64,000 nucleotides of DNA from Candidatus Binatia bacterium (GTDB lineage Bacteria; Desulfobacterota; Binatia; Bin18), in NCBI GenBank assembly GCA_951812575.1, contig OX638322.1:186001-250000 (forward strand). The letters are read 5' to 3'. The notes under the pieces are model-generated. The model saw only the letters and a list, made by a program, of their open reading frames with translations. It searched no databases and was not told the origin of the DNA. Of this stretch, positions 27,014-36,194 are shown piece after piece. How positions within the stretch are numbered: the first letter of the stretch is position 1; every line of letters starts with the position of its first letter. A program made the position numbers and the translations under genes.

Positions 27014-27263
27014 ACCGGTCTCTGATGTGTTGTTTTATGCCTTCTTTCATCTCTGTCATTGTTCGTCTCTTCGGACGACCTTGAGGAAACAAGGCACGAT
27101 GAATATCTTCAGAGGTAAACCGTCCAGCCCTTCGGACGACGATCTGTTCCCCGACTTGGTCCCATTCGAGTACAGCTCCGGGCCCTATCCCGAGTCGGCG
27201 TCGTATCTCAGCCGGGATGGAAATCTGCCCCTGTGTCGTAAGGCGTGATTGTGCAATGGCCAT
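27000..27263 (-). CDS. vapB: AbrB/MazE-fold antitoxin (VapB)
   Basis: The 87-residue protein has a swapped-hairpin AbrB fold: RLTTQGQISIPAEIRRRLGI then GPGAVLEWDQVGEQIVVRRA, the usual DNA-binding strands. The C-terminal MTEMKEGIKQHIRDRYARG helix would contact the toxin. It overlaps the vapC start by 14 bases. An inverted repeat, CCAGAATATT-AC-TCTGG-like, lies just upstream of the start and may be its operator. Confidence 0.9.
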   Translation of the reverse strand: MAIAQSRLTTQGQISIPAEIRRRLGIGPGAVLEWDQVGEQIVVRRAGRFTSEDIHRALFPQGRPKRRTMTEMKEGIKQHIRDRYARG

Positions 27264-27371
27264 ACCAGAATATTACTCTGGTAATGCATTGAGGGCAATG
27301 AGGCGGATAGCCGAGCCGGGCACGTCATCCGTAAAGGACGGTAGGACGGAAGGGTATCTCTGTCAGACCCG

Positions 27372-27920
27372 CTACGGTTTCTCCCCTGTTCCGTCGATCA
27401 GCACAAAGGCAATCCGACACGGCCGGTCCGAGCGGTTACTCCAGGCATGATTGGTGCCGCGCTGGATAATGACATCGCCGGCGGTGACCAGCACCTCCGA
27501 GTCGTCAAGGACCATATAGCATTCACCCGAAAGTACGATTGCGTAATCAATGGTTTCGGTCTTGTGCATCAGCGGATGCCGTGGCTGCTCGGAGTCGTCC
27601 AGGGCCTGCTCCGCCCCAAATGAGGCAAAGCTCTCCCGCGCGGCCTTGCGATCTAGCTGATCGATCCAATCCTTTTCCGGCGAAAACTCGACAATCCGAA
27701 AGACCGTGCCCTGCGCGGGAGGAATCAGGGCGACCGGCCCCTGTGTCCGGTCGGTTGCGTCGGCCAGGCTCGCGGGTGTCTCGGTTGTGATCCACAGATT
27801 GGTGACCTCAACCCCCGGTCTGTTCTTTGGGTGGAATACTGACGCAGGGGTATCGTGGAGGACTATTGCCCGCCCGTGTGTGTCGCGTCCGGTCACGATG
27901 CGTCGCGTGCTGTTCGGCAT
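27372..27920 (-). CDS. Cupin-domain protein
   Basis: The 182-residue protein has a C-terminal cupin barrel: MHKTETIDYAIVLSGECYMVLDD (here given in parts as MHKTETIDYAIVLSG) carries motif 1 with His and Glu, and QRGTNHAWSNRSDRPCR carries the motif 2 histidine. The N-terminal half is a beta-rich extension beginning RRIVTGRDTHGRAIV. Proteins of this layout are common beside catabolic genes, but no substrate is known. It stands alone, convergent on the VapBC pair. Confidence 0.85.
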   Translation of the reverse strand: MPNSTRRIVTGRDTHGRAIVLHDTPASVFHPKNRPGVEVTNLWITTETPASLADATDRTQGPVALIPPAQGTVFRIVEFSPEKDWIDQLDRKAARESFASFGAEQALDDSEQPRHPLMHKTETIDYAIVLSGECYMVLDDSEVLVTAGDVIIQRGTNHAWSNRSDRPCRIAFVLIDGTGEKP

Positions 27921-28077
27921 GGTGGCTGCCTCCTGTAATTCGAGCGCGACTGATCCTCTGCCCGCATAAGACAGCGAGAATTTCCTCTACGCTCTTTTCT
28001 TTGAAATGAGAGTTGGTATAGCCTGCATCTGCCTCGATAGCGTATTCCCTCAATATGACTCCGGCGGAGGAAGAGCA

Positions 28078-29121
28078 ATGCAAGGCAAAGTGATGACCGT
28101 TCTCGGCCCGATCGAGCCCGACACTCTGGGGATTACCCTGACGCATGAACACCTGCTCATTGATCTCCGGGTGTGGTGTGAAGAACCCGAAGACGAGGAG
28201 CAAAAGGCGTTCGTGCGCGCGCCGGTAGAAATGGCGACGCTCGGCGCCATTCGTCGCGAACCATTCGGCAATCTGGATAACTGCGTCCTGGATGACACGA
28301 CCCTGGCGATTGAGGAATTGCGCCGGTTTAAGACCGCCGGTGGCGGCAGCGTGGTGGACTGTACGAATAATGGCCTCGGACGCACACCGCTGGCCTTAGT
28401 AGAAATTGCCCAGGCGACCGAGATCAGTATCGTTATGGGTTCCGGTTATTACATCGGCCGCTCCCATCCTTATGATATGGTGGATCGGTCCGTTGAGATG
28501 ATCGCCGCTGAGATTGAATCCGATCTCATGCAGGGCGTTGCCGACACCGGGGTGCGCTCCGGCCTCATCGGCGAGATCGGCACCAGCTTCAAGGTGCGCG
28601 AGAACGAACAGAAGGTCTTGCGCGCCGCCGCCCGCGCCCAGCGGCGAACCGGAGCGCCGATCAGCGTCCATCTGCTGCCGTGGCAGAAAAACGGGATCGA
28701 AGTCCTTGATATTCTTGAAGGCGAAGGTGCAAATCCGCATCAGGTCATATTGTGTCATCTCAGCCCGACGAGCGACGACCTGGAATATCATACGACTCTG
28801 GCCAAACGCGGCGCTTACGTCGAGTACGACTTCTTTGGCATGGAATACTACGTGGACAGCGTTGGTCGCTACACGGGCTCGGATGCCGAGAGTGTTGTCG
28901 GGCTGAAACGCCTGATCGACGAAGACTGTTTGGAGCGGCTGCTCCTGTCCCACGATATTGCGATGAAGGTCCAACTCACCCGCTACGGCGGCTGGGGTTA
29001 CGCCCACCTGGTCAAGAACGTGGTGCCCATGCTGAGTCGCAGCGGACTCAGCGCCGAACAGATCGACACCTTGATCGTGGAGAATCCCAGGCGCGTGCTG
29101 ACCTGGGGCGCGCCGGTATAA
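28078..29121 (+). CDS. Phosphotriesterase-family (amidohydrolase) enzyme
   Basis: The 347-residue protein is a phosphotriesterase-related TIM-barrel hydrolase. Metal ligands are visible as LTHEHLLID (HxH, about residue 24), the bridging acidic residue in LIGEIGTSF, His in ISVHLLPW and ILCHLSP, and Asp in LLSHDIAMK. The family includes lactonases and organophosphate hydrolases; lactonase or N-acyl hydrolase activity is a reasonable guess. The start at 28078 is chosen because GGAGGAAGAG precedes it and VMTVLGPI follows. An SDR and a small protein follow in the same direction, suggesting a short catabolic operon. Confidence 0.92.
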   Translation: MQGKVMTVLGPIEPDTLGITLTHEHLLIDLRVWCEEPEDEEQKAFVRAPVEMATLGAIRREPFGNLDNCVLDDTTLAIEELRRFKTAGGGSVVDCTNNGLGRTPLALVEIAQATEISIVMGSGYYIGRSHPYDMVDRSVEMIAAEIESDLMQGVADTGVRSGLIGEIGTSFKVRENEQKVLRAAARAQRRTGAPISVHLLPWQKNGIEVLDILEGEGANPHQVILCHLSPTSDDLEYHTTLAKRGAYVEYDFFGMEYYVDSVGRYTGSDAESVVGLKRLIDEDCLERLLLSHDIAMKVQLTRYGGWGYAHLVKNVVPMLSRSGLSAEQIDTLIVENPRRVLTWGAPV

Positions 29122-29158
29122 GCCCGAGCAGGCCTGGGTCTAACAAAGGAGGCAAAAG

Positions 29159-29929
29159 ATGGCTGGTAGACTGACGGATAAAATTGCTCTTGTGACCGGC
29201 GGCGCTTCAGGGATTGGGCGGGCGACGGTCCTCCGCTTTGCCGAAGAAGGGGCCGCGGTCATGGCCGCCGACCGGAACCCGGGCGGTCTGGAGCAGACCA
29301 AAGGCCTGGCGCAGAAAATCAGCCCGGATATCGAGACCGTGACCGTAGACGTATCCAAGCTGGACCAGGTCACGCATATGGTTGACACTACGGTTGAGCG
29401 TTTCGGTCGCCTGGACGTCCTGGTCAACGCGGCCGGGGTCCTGATTCTGACGCCGCCGCTGGCGGAAGTGGACGAACGACTCTGGGATCTGATGATGTCA
29501 ACCAACCTCAAAGGGCTCTTCTTTTGCTGCAAAGCCGCCATCCCGGCCATGTTGCAAAACGGCGGCGGCTCCATCGTCAACATTGCCTCCATGGCCGGTG
29601 TCCAGGCCTACAGCCAGTCTCTACCCTATGCGGTCAGTAAGGCCGGCATCATCCATCTCAACTCGGTGGCCGCCAGCCAATACACCTCTCAGGGTATTCG
29701 GCTGAACTGCATTGCCCCTGGTTTTGTGGACACTCCGCAGGCGCGCGGTAGCACCCAGAGTACGGAAGCCATAGAGAAAGCGGCCCGCTATCATCCCCTG
29801 GGCCGCATTGGTCGGCCCGAGGAGATTGCGAACACGATTCTCTTTCTGGCATCGGACGAGTCTTCCTACATCAGCGGCTCGACCTTTATTGTGGACGGAG
29901 GCTCGTGGTCGGTTGCCAGTCGGCTCTAA
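29159..29929 (+). CDS. Short-chain dehydrogenase/reductase
   Basis: The 256-residue classical SDR has the NAD(P)-binding TGGASGIGRAT motif, NAAG near residue 91, the catalytic Ser and YAVSKAG (Tyr-x-x-x-Lys) at about 160, and a FIVDGGSW end. Asp in AADRNP after the second strand suggests a preference for NAD(H). It starts 37 bases after the phosphotriesterase-like gene with a GGAGGC ribosome site, and probably oxidises the alcohol produced in that pathway. Confidence 0.93.
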   Translation: MAGRLTDKIALVTGGASGIGRATVLRFAEEGAAVMAADRNPGGLEQTKGLAQKISPDIETVTVDVSKLDQVTHMVDTTVERFGRLDVLVNAAGVLILTPPLAEVDERLWDLMMSTNLKGLFFCCKAAIPAMLQNGGGSIVNIASMAGVQAYSQSLPYAVSKAGIIHLNSVAASQYTSQGIRLNCIAPGFVDTPQARGSTQSTEAIEKAARYHPLGRIGRPEEIANTILFLASDESSYISGSTFIVDGGSWSVASRL

Positions 29930-29938
29930 GGGGGGAGT

Positions 29939-30175
29939 ATGGAAAAGCTCATCGAGATTACCAATAAGGCCGTGGCGGATTACGGCTTTCGGCAGATCGT
30001 CCAGTGGAGCCCCGAAGATATCGTTGCCCAGTGGCAGCTCTCAACCCGCGAGGCCGAAATTCTCACCAGTGTTGTCAAAGACGAACTGGACCGCTTGCCC
30101 ATCCCGGTCGAACCCCCGGACGTGCCACAAGAACAGGAGCGTGTGGCCGGTATCATCCGGCAGACGTTGGGTTAG
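29939..30175 (+). CDS. Small hypothetical protein, 78 aa
   Basis: I recognise no family. The frame has a strong ribosome site (AAGGGGGGAG) and lies 9 bases after the SDR stop, so it belongs to the same transcript. The sequence reads as three helices (MEKLIEITNKAVADYGF, STREAEILTSVVKDELDRL, QEQERVAGIIRQTL) linked by a proline-rich stretch (PIPVEPPDVP), and contains no cysteine or signal peptide. It may be an accessory subunit of the neighbouring enzymes. Its stop overlaps the convergent CocE-family gene by 4 bases. Confidence 0.7.
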   Translation: MEKLIEITNKAVADYGFRQIVQWSPEDIVAQWQLSTREAEILTSVVKDELDRLPIPVEPPDVPQEQERVAGIIRQTLG

Positions 30176-31908
30176 GGCCTTTGGGTCTTGGTCGAACCGC
30201 TCCGGACCGGCAGCCTGAGGCGGGACGGACAGGCCGGCGTATGCCAGACACTGTTCGTCGCAATCCGGGGCTGGGCCAGGTCGGCGAGCCGGCCGAACCG
30301 GTTCAGGCTACGGGCAAACCAGGGAAAATCACTACTGGTTATACTGACCCGAATACGGTGGCCGGGTAAAAAGACATAGTGGGTAGGCCAGAGTTCCACC
30401 GCAAACCGTGTCACCGCTCCGGGGACGAGCGGCGTGGGCCGTTGCAGCGACTCTCGGTACGAAGCGCGCAGACACCCCTGGCTGACCTTCATCGAGCGGC
30501 CGTCGGGATACACATCGGTCAGCTTGACGTGCCACTCCGTGTCGTCGCAATCGCTTACAGCGAACAGCTCGATATGCGGCCAGCCCGAAACGACCACTTC
30601 TTCCGTCAAGATATCGCTGGTGTAGCAGATGACATCGGGCCGGGCCTCAACCGGGTCCTGGCTGAGCGGAATATCCTCAAGCGGGTATTGCTTGACGTCC
30701 ATCTGGGTTGGAGCCGGGTCGTTCGGGTCATAGCGATAAGTGTGCGCAGGTTCATCAGAAGAGGGAGACGTGGCAGACAGAGAGCCATGGGTTCCATCGA
30801 AGTGCAAATAGAGCGTCTGCTCCGCATCGCTCAGCGGCCAGCGGTCCGTCTCAAGCCAGACATTCCGTCCGGTTTCAAAAAGACGGACCGGCGGGTCGTG
30901 CTGAACATCGTTGTCTATACCTTTGAGCCAGTGATCAAACCAGCGTAAATGGACCTGATGCATGTCCAGCGCCGCGTCCGACCCGAAGTGCACCCCGGCA
31001 TACTGGTCGTGCGGCCAGCGGCAGTTGACGTGGCTCCACGGTCCGACAATCAACTGTTGCCGGCTGCGGGCCGGAGAGGCCTGCATCATATGCTCATAAT
31101 GATGAAAGGCACCGGTCAGGTCTTCCATATCGAACCAGCCCGTCACGTGGAGACAGGGCACATCGATCTGATCGTAACGCTCATCAAAACGCAGCGCCTG
31201 CCAGTGCGCATCCAGGGTGTCATGCGTCAGCATATCGTTCCAGGTTTCTCCAACCGGATCGATATACTCGCCAATGGCGGTCAGCGGCAACCGGCACAGG
31301 ATATCGTCCCAGTCGTGGACTTCAAGCCCGTGGAATTCGGCAATCCGCCGTCGGACGAGATACACCCACCAGCCAAAATAGAGCTGAAACACGCCCCAGG
31401 TGTACGGAATCTCCTGTTGCCAGCGACCGGCCGCAGAGGTGGAGATCATACAGCGCAGATGCGGCGGACGTTCCGCGGCCGCGGCCCACTGGGTCCAGCC
31501 CATATAGCTTAAGCCGGTCGTGCCGACCTTGCCGCTGCACCAGTCCTGGCGCGCCACCCACTCAATCACGTCATGCGTATCCGGCCCGTCGTGCACAAAG
31601 GCCCGCCACTGGCCCTCGGATTTCCCCCGCCCGCGCACGTCGTGCACAATGACGGCATAGCCCTGTTCCTGGTAAAAGCGCGCCTCGTCCAAAAAGAAAA
31701 TCGCGGTGCTCTTGTCGTAGGGCGTGGACTGGACGATCGCCGGCGCGGGCCGGTCGTCCGCGCTCGGCAGGTAGACATCGGCGGCCAACTCGACTCCGTC
31801 CCGCATCGGAATACCAGTTTCAAACACAGGCCGGGCTGTCGCTGCCGCCGCTCGGATGGGCTCCTCAAAATAGCGCTGGCGGGGCGTTTTGGTGGACATC
31901 ACGGCCAT
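30172..31908 (-). CDS. CocE/NonD-family hydrolase
   Basis: The 578-residue protein has the X-Pro dipeptidyl-peptidase/cocaine-esterase architecture: an alpha/beta-hydrolase domain with nucleophile GLSYMGW (about residue 143), a helical cap, and a C-terminal jelly-roll beta domain (from about 340). GRGKSEGQW and VIVHDVRGRG near the N-terminus are characteristic, and the C-terminal FLPGHRIRVSITSSDFPWF is the family's closing motif. It probably hydrolyses an ester or amide. The start could also be ATG 31899, three codons in. Confidence 0.92.
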   Translation of the reverse strand: MAVMSTKTPRQRYFEEPIRAAAATARPVFETGIPMRDGVELAADVYLPSADDRPAPAIVQSTPYDKSTAIFFLDEARFYQEQGYAVIVHDVRGRGKSEGQWRAFVHDGPDTHDVIEWVARQDWCSGKVGTTGLSYMGWTQWAAAAERPPHLRCMISTSAAGRWQQEIPYTWGVFQLYFGWWVYLVRRRIAEFHGLEVHDWDDILCRLPLTAIGEYIDPVGETWNDMLTHDTLDAHWQALRFDERYDQIDVPCLHVTGWFDMEDLTGAFHHYEHMMQASPARSRQQLIVGPWSHVNCRWPHDQYAGVHFGSDAALDMHQVHLRWFDHWLKGIDNDVQHDPPVRLFETGRNVWLETDRWPLSDAEQTLYLHFDGTHGSLSATSPSSDEPAHTYRYDPNDPAPTQMDVKQYPLEDIPLSQDPVEARPDVICYTSDILTEEVVVSGWPHIELFAVSDCDDTEWHVKLTDVYPDGRSMKVSQGCLRASYRESLQRPTPLVPGAVTRFAVELWPTHYVFLPGHRIRVSITSSDFPWFARSLNRFGRLADLAQPRIATNSVWHTPACPSRLRLPVRSGSTKTQRP

Positions 31909-31933
31909 CTCTCTGGAGCCGATGCAAGCGGCC

Positions 31934-32752
31934 TCAGTCCTGCTTCTGCGCCTGGACCGTCTCCTCGGCGGTCATGACCACCACGTCGCCCGGCCCGGCG
32001 CTGACCTCGCCGCCGTCCACCACATAGGTCATGCTGGTCGCGAACGTCCCGGCCGGGCTGGCCAGGAATAAGGCCAGACCGGCGATTTCGTTGGGCTCGC
32101 CCACCCGTTTCTGCGGGTTGATCGGAGAGCCGCTGGTCTCAACCGCCTCGACCAAATCCTTTGCCAGGTCGGTCCGAATCAACCCTGGGGCGATACAGGT
32201 CACCCGAATTTTATCGGCCGCCCACTCCTTGCCCAGGAGTTGGGCCATATTGATGAGGGCCGACTTGGACAGGGCATAGGTTCCGATACCCATGGACGGC
32301 CGGACACCCTCATTCGAGGTGATGTTAATCACCGCGCCCCCGCCGCGCTGGCGCATGGACTCGCGACACAGGCGGGCCAGATGCAGCGGCGACCAGACAT
32401 TGGTCTTCATCACCCTGAGGAAATCCTCTTCGTTTTCCTCGGCCAGGGTCACCAGTGAAACACCGGCGGCATTATTGACCAGGATGTCGACGCCGCCGAA
32501 CTCCTCGATTGTTGCCTGATACAGCTTATCGCAGTCCGCACTGATCGACATGTCTGCCTGTACGGTCAAGACGCGGCGACCCGTTGCGGCGACATCCTGT
32601 TTGGCTCGCTCCAGAGCCTCCGGTCTGCGCGCGGCCAGCACGAGGTCCGCGCCGTGCTCGGCGAAGGCCAGGGCAATCGCCCGGCCGATCCCTTTTGAGC
32701 CACCGGTCACGATGGCAACCTTGCCGTCCAAAGAAAAATCAACGATACCCAT
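31934..32752 (-). CDS. Short-chain dehydrogenase/reductase
   Basis: The 272-residue SDR has TGGSKGIGRAIA, NNAAG at about 92, catalytic YALSKSALINM (Tyr-x-x-x-Lys) and a YVVDGGEVS end. Arg in LAARRPEALE after the second strand suggests NADPH preference. It starts 8 bases after an AAAGGAGGAG ribosome site and lies upstream of the CocE-like gene on the same strand with only 25 bases between them, so the two are probably co-transcribed. Confidence 0.93.
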   Translation of the reverse strand: MGIVDFSLDGKVAIVTGGSKGIGRAIALAFAEHGADLVLAARRPEALERAKQDVAATGRRVLTVQADMSISADCDKLYQATIEEFGGVDILVNNAAGVSLVTLAEENEEDFLRVMKTNVWSPLHLARLCRESMRQRGGGAVINITSNEGVRPSMGIGTYALSKSALINMAQLLGKEWAADKIRVTCIAPGLIRTDLAKDLVEAVETSGSPINPQKRVGEPNEIAGLALFLASPAGTFATSMTYVVDGGEVSAGPGDVVVMTAEETVQAQKQD

Positions 32753-32882
32753 ACGCTCCTCCTTTGTGATTATCGCCTGCGTTCCTGTCTCTTACCACGA
32801 CTGGGAACGAGTGCCAAAACGCTTTTCTCTTGACTCTGACACACGACGAAGACTAGCATCCGAGCAGAGCAAAGGGGGCGGT

Positions 32883-34076
32883 ATGAATTTCGAGCTGACG
32901 ACCCAACACAAGCGCATTCAAGCCCAGTGCCGGGAACTGGCCACAGACTTTGCCACCAGGGCGGCCGAGCACGACCGCGAGGCAAGCAATCCGGTCGAGA
33001 ACTATGCCCTGCTGCGTGAGGCCGAATTTCACACGCTCAACATCCCCACCGAGCTGGGCGGCTGGGGAGAACAACTGTTCGGCCACTCACTCGCCCTGGA
33101 ACAGCTTGCCCAGGGCTGCCCGGCCACGGCGCTGTCCTTCAATATGCACCTGGCCTGGATCGGCTATCTGATGGAAAATATCGAGATTGCGTCCGACGTG
33201 AAGCAACGCGTGGCAGACTGGGTTGTCAAAGGCAATAATCTGGTTGCCGGCTCAACGTCCGAGGCGAGCACGTCGGCCCTGCTGGCCTCGTACGCCCCGG
33301 CCACCCAGGCGAGACCGGTGGACGGCGGTTATGTCATCAACGGCAAGAAGTTCTTTTCGTCCATGGTTGGGGCGGCGGATTTTCGGGCAGTCCCGGCACG
33401 CCGTGAGGACGCCACCACCCCCGGCGCGGCGATCGTTTTTCTGGTCCCGCGGGAGGCTTCAGGCCAGACGGTTGAGGAGGTGTGGGATGTCCTGGGAATG
33501 CGCGGCACCCGGAGCGACTGCCTGCTGTTAGAAGACTGCTTTGTACCCGAGGAATCGGTTGTGTTTGACACCGACAATTTCTTTCCTTCTATTGCCCGCG
33601 GGGCAAACTGGTTCTGGGCCTCGTATACGGCGGTCTATTTGGGCGTAGCCGCGGCGATTTACGCAGAAATCCTGAAGGTCGTTCAGGAACGGGTGCCGAA
33701 GGGCTTCACCCAACCCATGGCCTATCATCCCGACGTGCGACGAAAAGTTGCCGAAATGAACGCCGACCTCGAATCGGCACGGCTGAACGTCTACCACTCG
33801 GCCTGGTTGAGCGATACCGAGGGCCCGACGCAGAACGCCATCGCAGCCCTCTATCGGGCCAAATATCTGGTCGGCGAAGCCACGGCGCGCATCGGGCGCA
33901 ACGCCCTGACCCTCGGCGGTGCGCACACCCTGTTTAAGACTTCGCCGCTGGAACGTTTATTCCGCGATGGCACGGTCGGTGCCATTCAGTTTCCGCCCAG
34001 CGATTTCTGTCTGTCCAGCCTCGGGTCGTTAGAGCTGGGTCTTGACCCGCACGAGATTCCGCCACCGATGAAGTAG
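32883..34076 (+). CDS. Acyl-CoA dehydrogenase family protein
   Basis: The 397-residue flavoprotein has the acyl-CoA dehydrogenase fold: N-terminal helical domain, beta domain with GGYVINGKKFFSSM and WDVLGMRGTRSDCLLLEDCFVPEE (shown partly as VLGMRGTRSD), and a C-terminal four-helix bundle with LTLGGAHTLFKTSPLERLFRD. No glutamate in the usual catalytic position is obvious, so it may be an oxygenase-like relative (DszC/HsaA group) rather than a classic dehydrogenase. The start at 32883 follows AAAGGGGGCGG. The longer frame from 32550 overlaps the divergent SDR and is rejected. Confidence 0.88.
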   Translation: MNFELTTQHKRIQAQCRELATDFATRAAEHDREASNPVENYALLREAEFHTLNIPTELGGWGEQLFGHSLALEQLAQGCPATALSFNMHLAWIGYLMENIEIASDVKQRVADWVVKGNNLVAGSTSEASTSALLASYAPATQARPVDGGYVINGKKFFSSMVGAADFRAVPARREDATTPGAAIVFLVPREASGQTVEEVWDVLGMRGTRSDCLLLEDCFVPEESVVFDTDNFFPSIARGANWFWASYTAVYLGVAAAIYAEILKVVQERVPKGFTQPMAYHPDVRRKVAEMNADLESARLNVYHSAWLSDTEGPTQNAIAALYRAKYLVGEATARIGRNALTLGGAHTLFKTSPLERLFRDGTVGAIQFPPSDFCLSSLGSLELGLDPHEIPPPMK

Positions 34077-34089
34077 CCCGGCGGAGCAT

Positions 34090-34491
34090 CTACGACTCCG
34101 TTGGTGTTTCCCAGTATTCCTCGAAGAACGGATTGTCGATCAGCGTGCGCCAGGTGCCGTCGGGCTGGCGGCGCACGACATTGACCGCCCGACCGGAGAT
34201 AGTTTCTTGCGTGCCGTCAGCTTTCGTACGCTTCATGCTCCAGGGAATCCAGGACAGGGCGATATCTCCCGCCTGTACAACGTGTCTGACCTCGGTCGAG
34301 AGCTCAGGCTGCGCGTCGGTAAACGTGCGCAAGTGTTCGCGGAGAGCCTGCTCCCCTTGGACCGGAGCCTGTCCCGGTTCGGGTACGAACACCGTGTCCG
34401 GCTCGTAGAGCGCCAGCATCGCGTCAATATCGCGGGCGTTCATCGCCTCAGGGAAGAGATCTTCTACTTCCTTGGGAGTTCGAGCCGGCAT
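34090..34491 (-). CDS. NTF2-like (SnoaL/SgcJ) protein
   Basis: The 133-residue protein has the SgcJ/EcaC NTF2-like fold: AMNARDIDAMLALYEPDTVFVP (given in parts: NARDIDAMLALYEPD) in the N-terminal helix-strand, EHLRTFTDAQPEL, and a C-terminal RQPDGTWRTLIDNPFF. These cone-shaped proteins bind or isomerise small molecules. It is convergent with the acyl-CoA dehydrogenase and precedes no obvious partner except the cupin upstream on the same strand. Confidence 0.85.
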   Translation of the reverse strand: MPARTPKEVEDLFPEAMNARDIDAMLALYEPDTVFVPEPGQAPVQGEQALREHLRTFTDAQPELSTEVRHVVQAGDIALSWIPWSMKRTKADGTQETISGRAVNVVRRQPDGTWRTLIDNPFFEEYWETPTES

Positions 34492-34514
34492 GGGAGTGCT
34501 TTCTCCGCGCTGCC

Positions 34515-34877
34515 TTACGGATGTGCCCTGGTTGCTTCAGAGCGGTCCGCGCGGGTCGGATCGTATTCATCTCCGAGGCTTGCGCCCAGCAGCCGGATGG
34601 GACCGGTTGACGGAGTTTCGGCCCAGTGCAGGGTGTTGGCCGGCAGGTCGAGCCGGTCGCCAGGCTTGAGCACCCACTTCTGGTCGCCAACGCCCATGAT
34701 GATTTCACCCTGGACGGCAACCAACACCTCATCGTTCGGGTGGGTATGCGCCTCATAGGAATGGTTGGGTTCGTCGTCTTCTATATAGGCGGCCAACCCC
34801 TCGGCCTCCAGAGCACGGACCAGTTCTGACTGGGTCGGCGGTTCGGGCCTGTTCCAACGGGTTACTTTGAGTTCCAT
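34515..34877 (-). CDS. Small cupin-domain protein
   Basis: The 120-residue protein is a single cupin: EAHTHPNDEVLVAVQGEI (His-x-His-x4-Glu) and LPANTLHWAETP (last histidine). Residues 10-35 (EPPTQSELVRALEAEGL) form an N-terminal helix seen in cupins annotated as AraC-like ligand domains or quercetin-dioxygenase-like proteins. The start at 34877 is chosen over 34895 because CAGGAGGGA lies 6 bases before it. It lies 23 bases upstream of the NTF2-like gene and is probably co-transcribed. Confidence 0.88.
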   Translation of the reverse strand: MELKVTRWNRPEPPTQSELVRALEAEGLAAYIEDDEPNHSYEAHTHPNDEVLVAVQGEIIMGVGDQKWVLKPGDRLDLPANTLHWAETPSTGPIRLLGASLGDEYDPTRADRSEATRAHP

Positions 34878-35058
34878 ATCGTCCCTCCTGCCCATAGTGT
34901 TGATACCTGAGATTCCCTGTAGCGCTAAAGGCCGGACGGGTCAATCAGAAATGAGGAGAAATACTCAGTTTCGATTGACAAGATTGCGCCTCCAGACGGA
35001 TAATGCGGGCACAACTGTTCTTTCCATAAGACAGCGCTTTCCATAAGGAGGGAATCGT

Positions 35059-36183
35059 ATGCAAAAGCACAAAGTTATTTCGTCGGACGATCATATTTTT
35101 GAACCGCTCGACCTGTGGACGACGCGGCTGGATAAGAAATTTCGCGACCGCGCCCCGCGAGTGATCCCGGCTGAGGACGGCGACTGGTGGTATTGCGAGG
35201 GCATCAAAGTCCAGACCGCGGCGGCCGCCGCCCAGGCCGGCCTGCGCTTCGAGGACCCGGACAGACTGAGCTTTCAGGATAAGATAGAGAATGTCCGACC
35301 CGGCGCCTATATCCCGGAGGAGCATATCAAGGACATGGATGCCGATGGCATCGACATGGGGCTGGTGTATCCAACCGTCGGGCTGCAACTCTACCAGCGC
35401 ATTCAGGACAGCGAGTTGCTGACCGTCCTGTTCCGGGCCTATAACGACTGGCTGGCCGAGTTCTGCGACACCTATCCAGATCGTCTGCGGGGTATCGCCA
35501 TGATCAACCTTGACGATATCCCGTCGGGGATCGAGGAAATGGAACACTGCGCCAAGCTGGGCCATCGCGGCATTATGATTACCATTCAGCCCTTGGGCGG
35601 TATGAGCTACGATAGGCCGGAGTACGAACCCGTGTGGGCCGCGGCCCAGGACTTGGCCCTGCCCATAAGCCTGCACGTCACCACCAACCGGCCCGACCCG
35701 GACGACCCGAGCGCCCTCCTCCTGGACGCGGCCAAGCCGTCCTTTTTCGTCAACCTGGATCACTGGCCCCGGGTGTGCCTGACCGACATGATTTTCAGCG
35801 GCGTCTTTGAACGCTATCCCAAACTCCAGGTCGGTTCGGTCGAAATGGAACTGTCCTGGGTGCCCCACTTCCTGGACCGTCTGGACTATAACTACACCCA
35901 GCGCGCGCGGGAGATTGCCGGGGAACGCTTCAAAGAGGACATCATGCCGAGCGAGTTCTTTCATCGCCACGTCTTTTTGAGTTTTCAGGAAGACGGGCTG
36001 GGGATTCGCGACCGGGAGATCATTGGCGTAGACAGCCTGTTGTGGGGTTCCGACTACCCCCATTTCGAATCGACCTTTCCCAAGAGCCAGGAGTTTCTCG
36101 GTGACCTGCTCTCCGACTGTACCGAAGAAGAGTGGGCCAAGATTGTCGGCGGCAACGCCGCCCGGGTGTATCAACTGGGCTGA
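35059..36183 (+). CDS. Amidohydrolase-2 family metal-dependent hydrolase
   Basis: The 374-residue protein is an amidohydrolase_2 (ACMS decarboxylase-like) TIM barrel. SSDDHIFEPLDLW replaces the usual HxH start with DDH, a later histidine lies in SLHVTTNRPD, and the final aspartate in LLWGSDYPHFEST. Enzymes of this group decarboxylate or hydrolyse aromatic or carboxylated compounds. AAGGAGGG precedes the ATG. The next gene, an SDR, begins 11 bases after the stop, so the pair is an operon. Confidence 0.92.
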   Translation: MQKHKVISSDDHIFEPLDLWTTRLDKKFRDRAPRVIPAEDGDWWYCEGIKVQTAAAAAQAGLRFEDPDRLSFQDKIENVRPGAYIPEEHIKDMDADGIDMGLVYPTVGLQLYQRIQDSELLTVLFRAYNDWLAEFCDTYPDRLRGIAMINLDDIPSGIEEMEHCAKLGHRGIMITIQPLGGMSYDRPEYEPVWAAAQDLALPISLHVTTNRPDPDDPSALLLDAAKPSFFVNLDHWPRVCLTDMIFSGVFERYPKLQVGSVEMELSWVPHFLDRLDYNYTQRAREIAGERFKEDIMPSEFFHRHVFLSFQEDGLGIRDREIIGVDSLLWGSDYPHFESTFPKSQEFLGDLLSDCTEEEWAKIVGGNAARVYQLG

Positions 36184-36194
36184 GGAGGCTGAGG

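Noticed and set aside
34945..36174. 409-residue minus-strand frame over the amidohydrolase gene
   Set aside because: Shadow of a clearly recognised enzyme; no ribosome site or motif.
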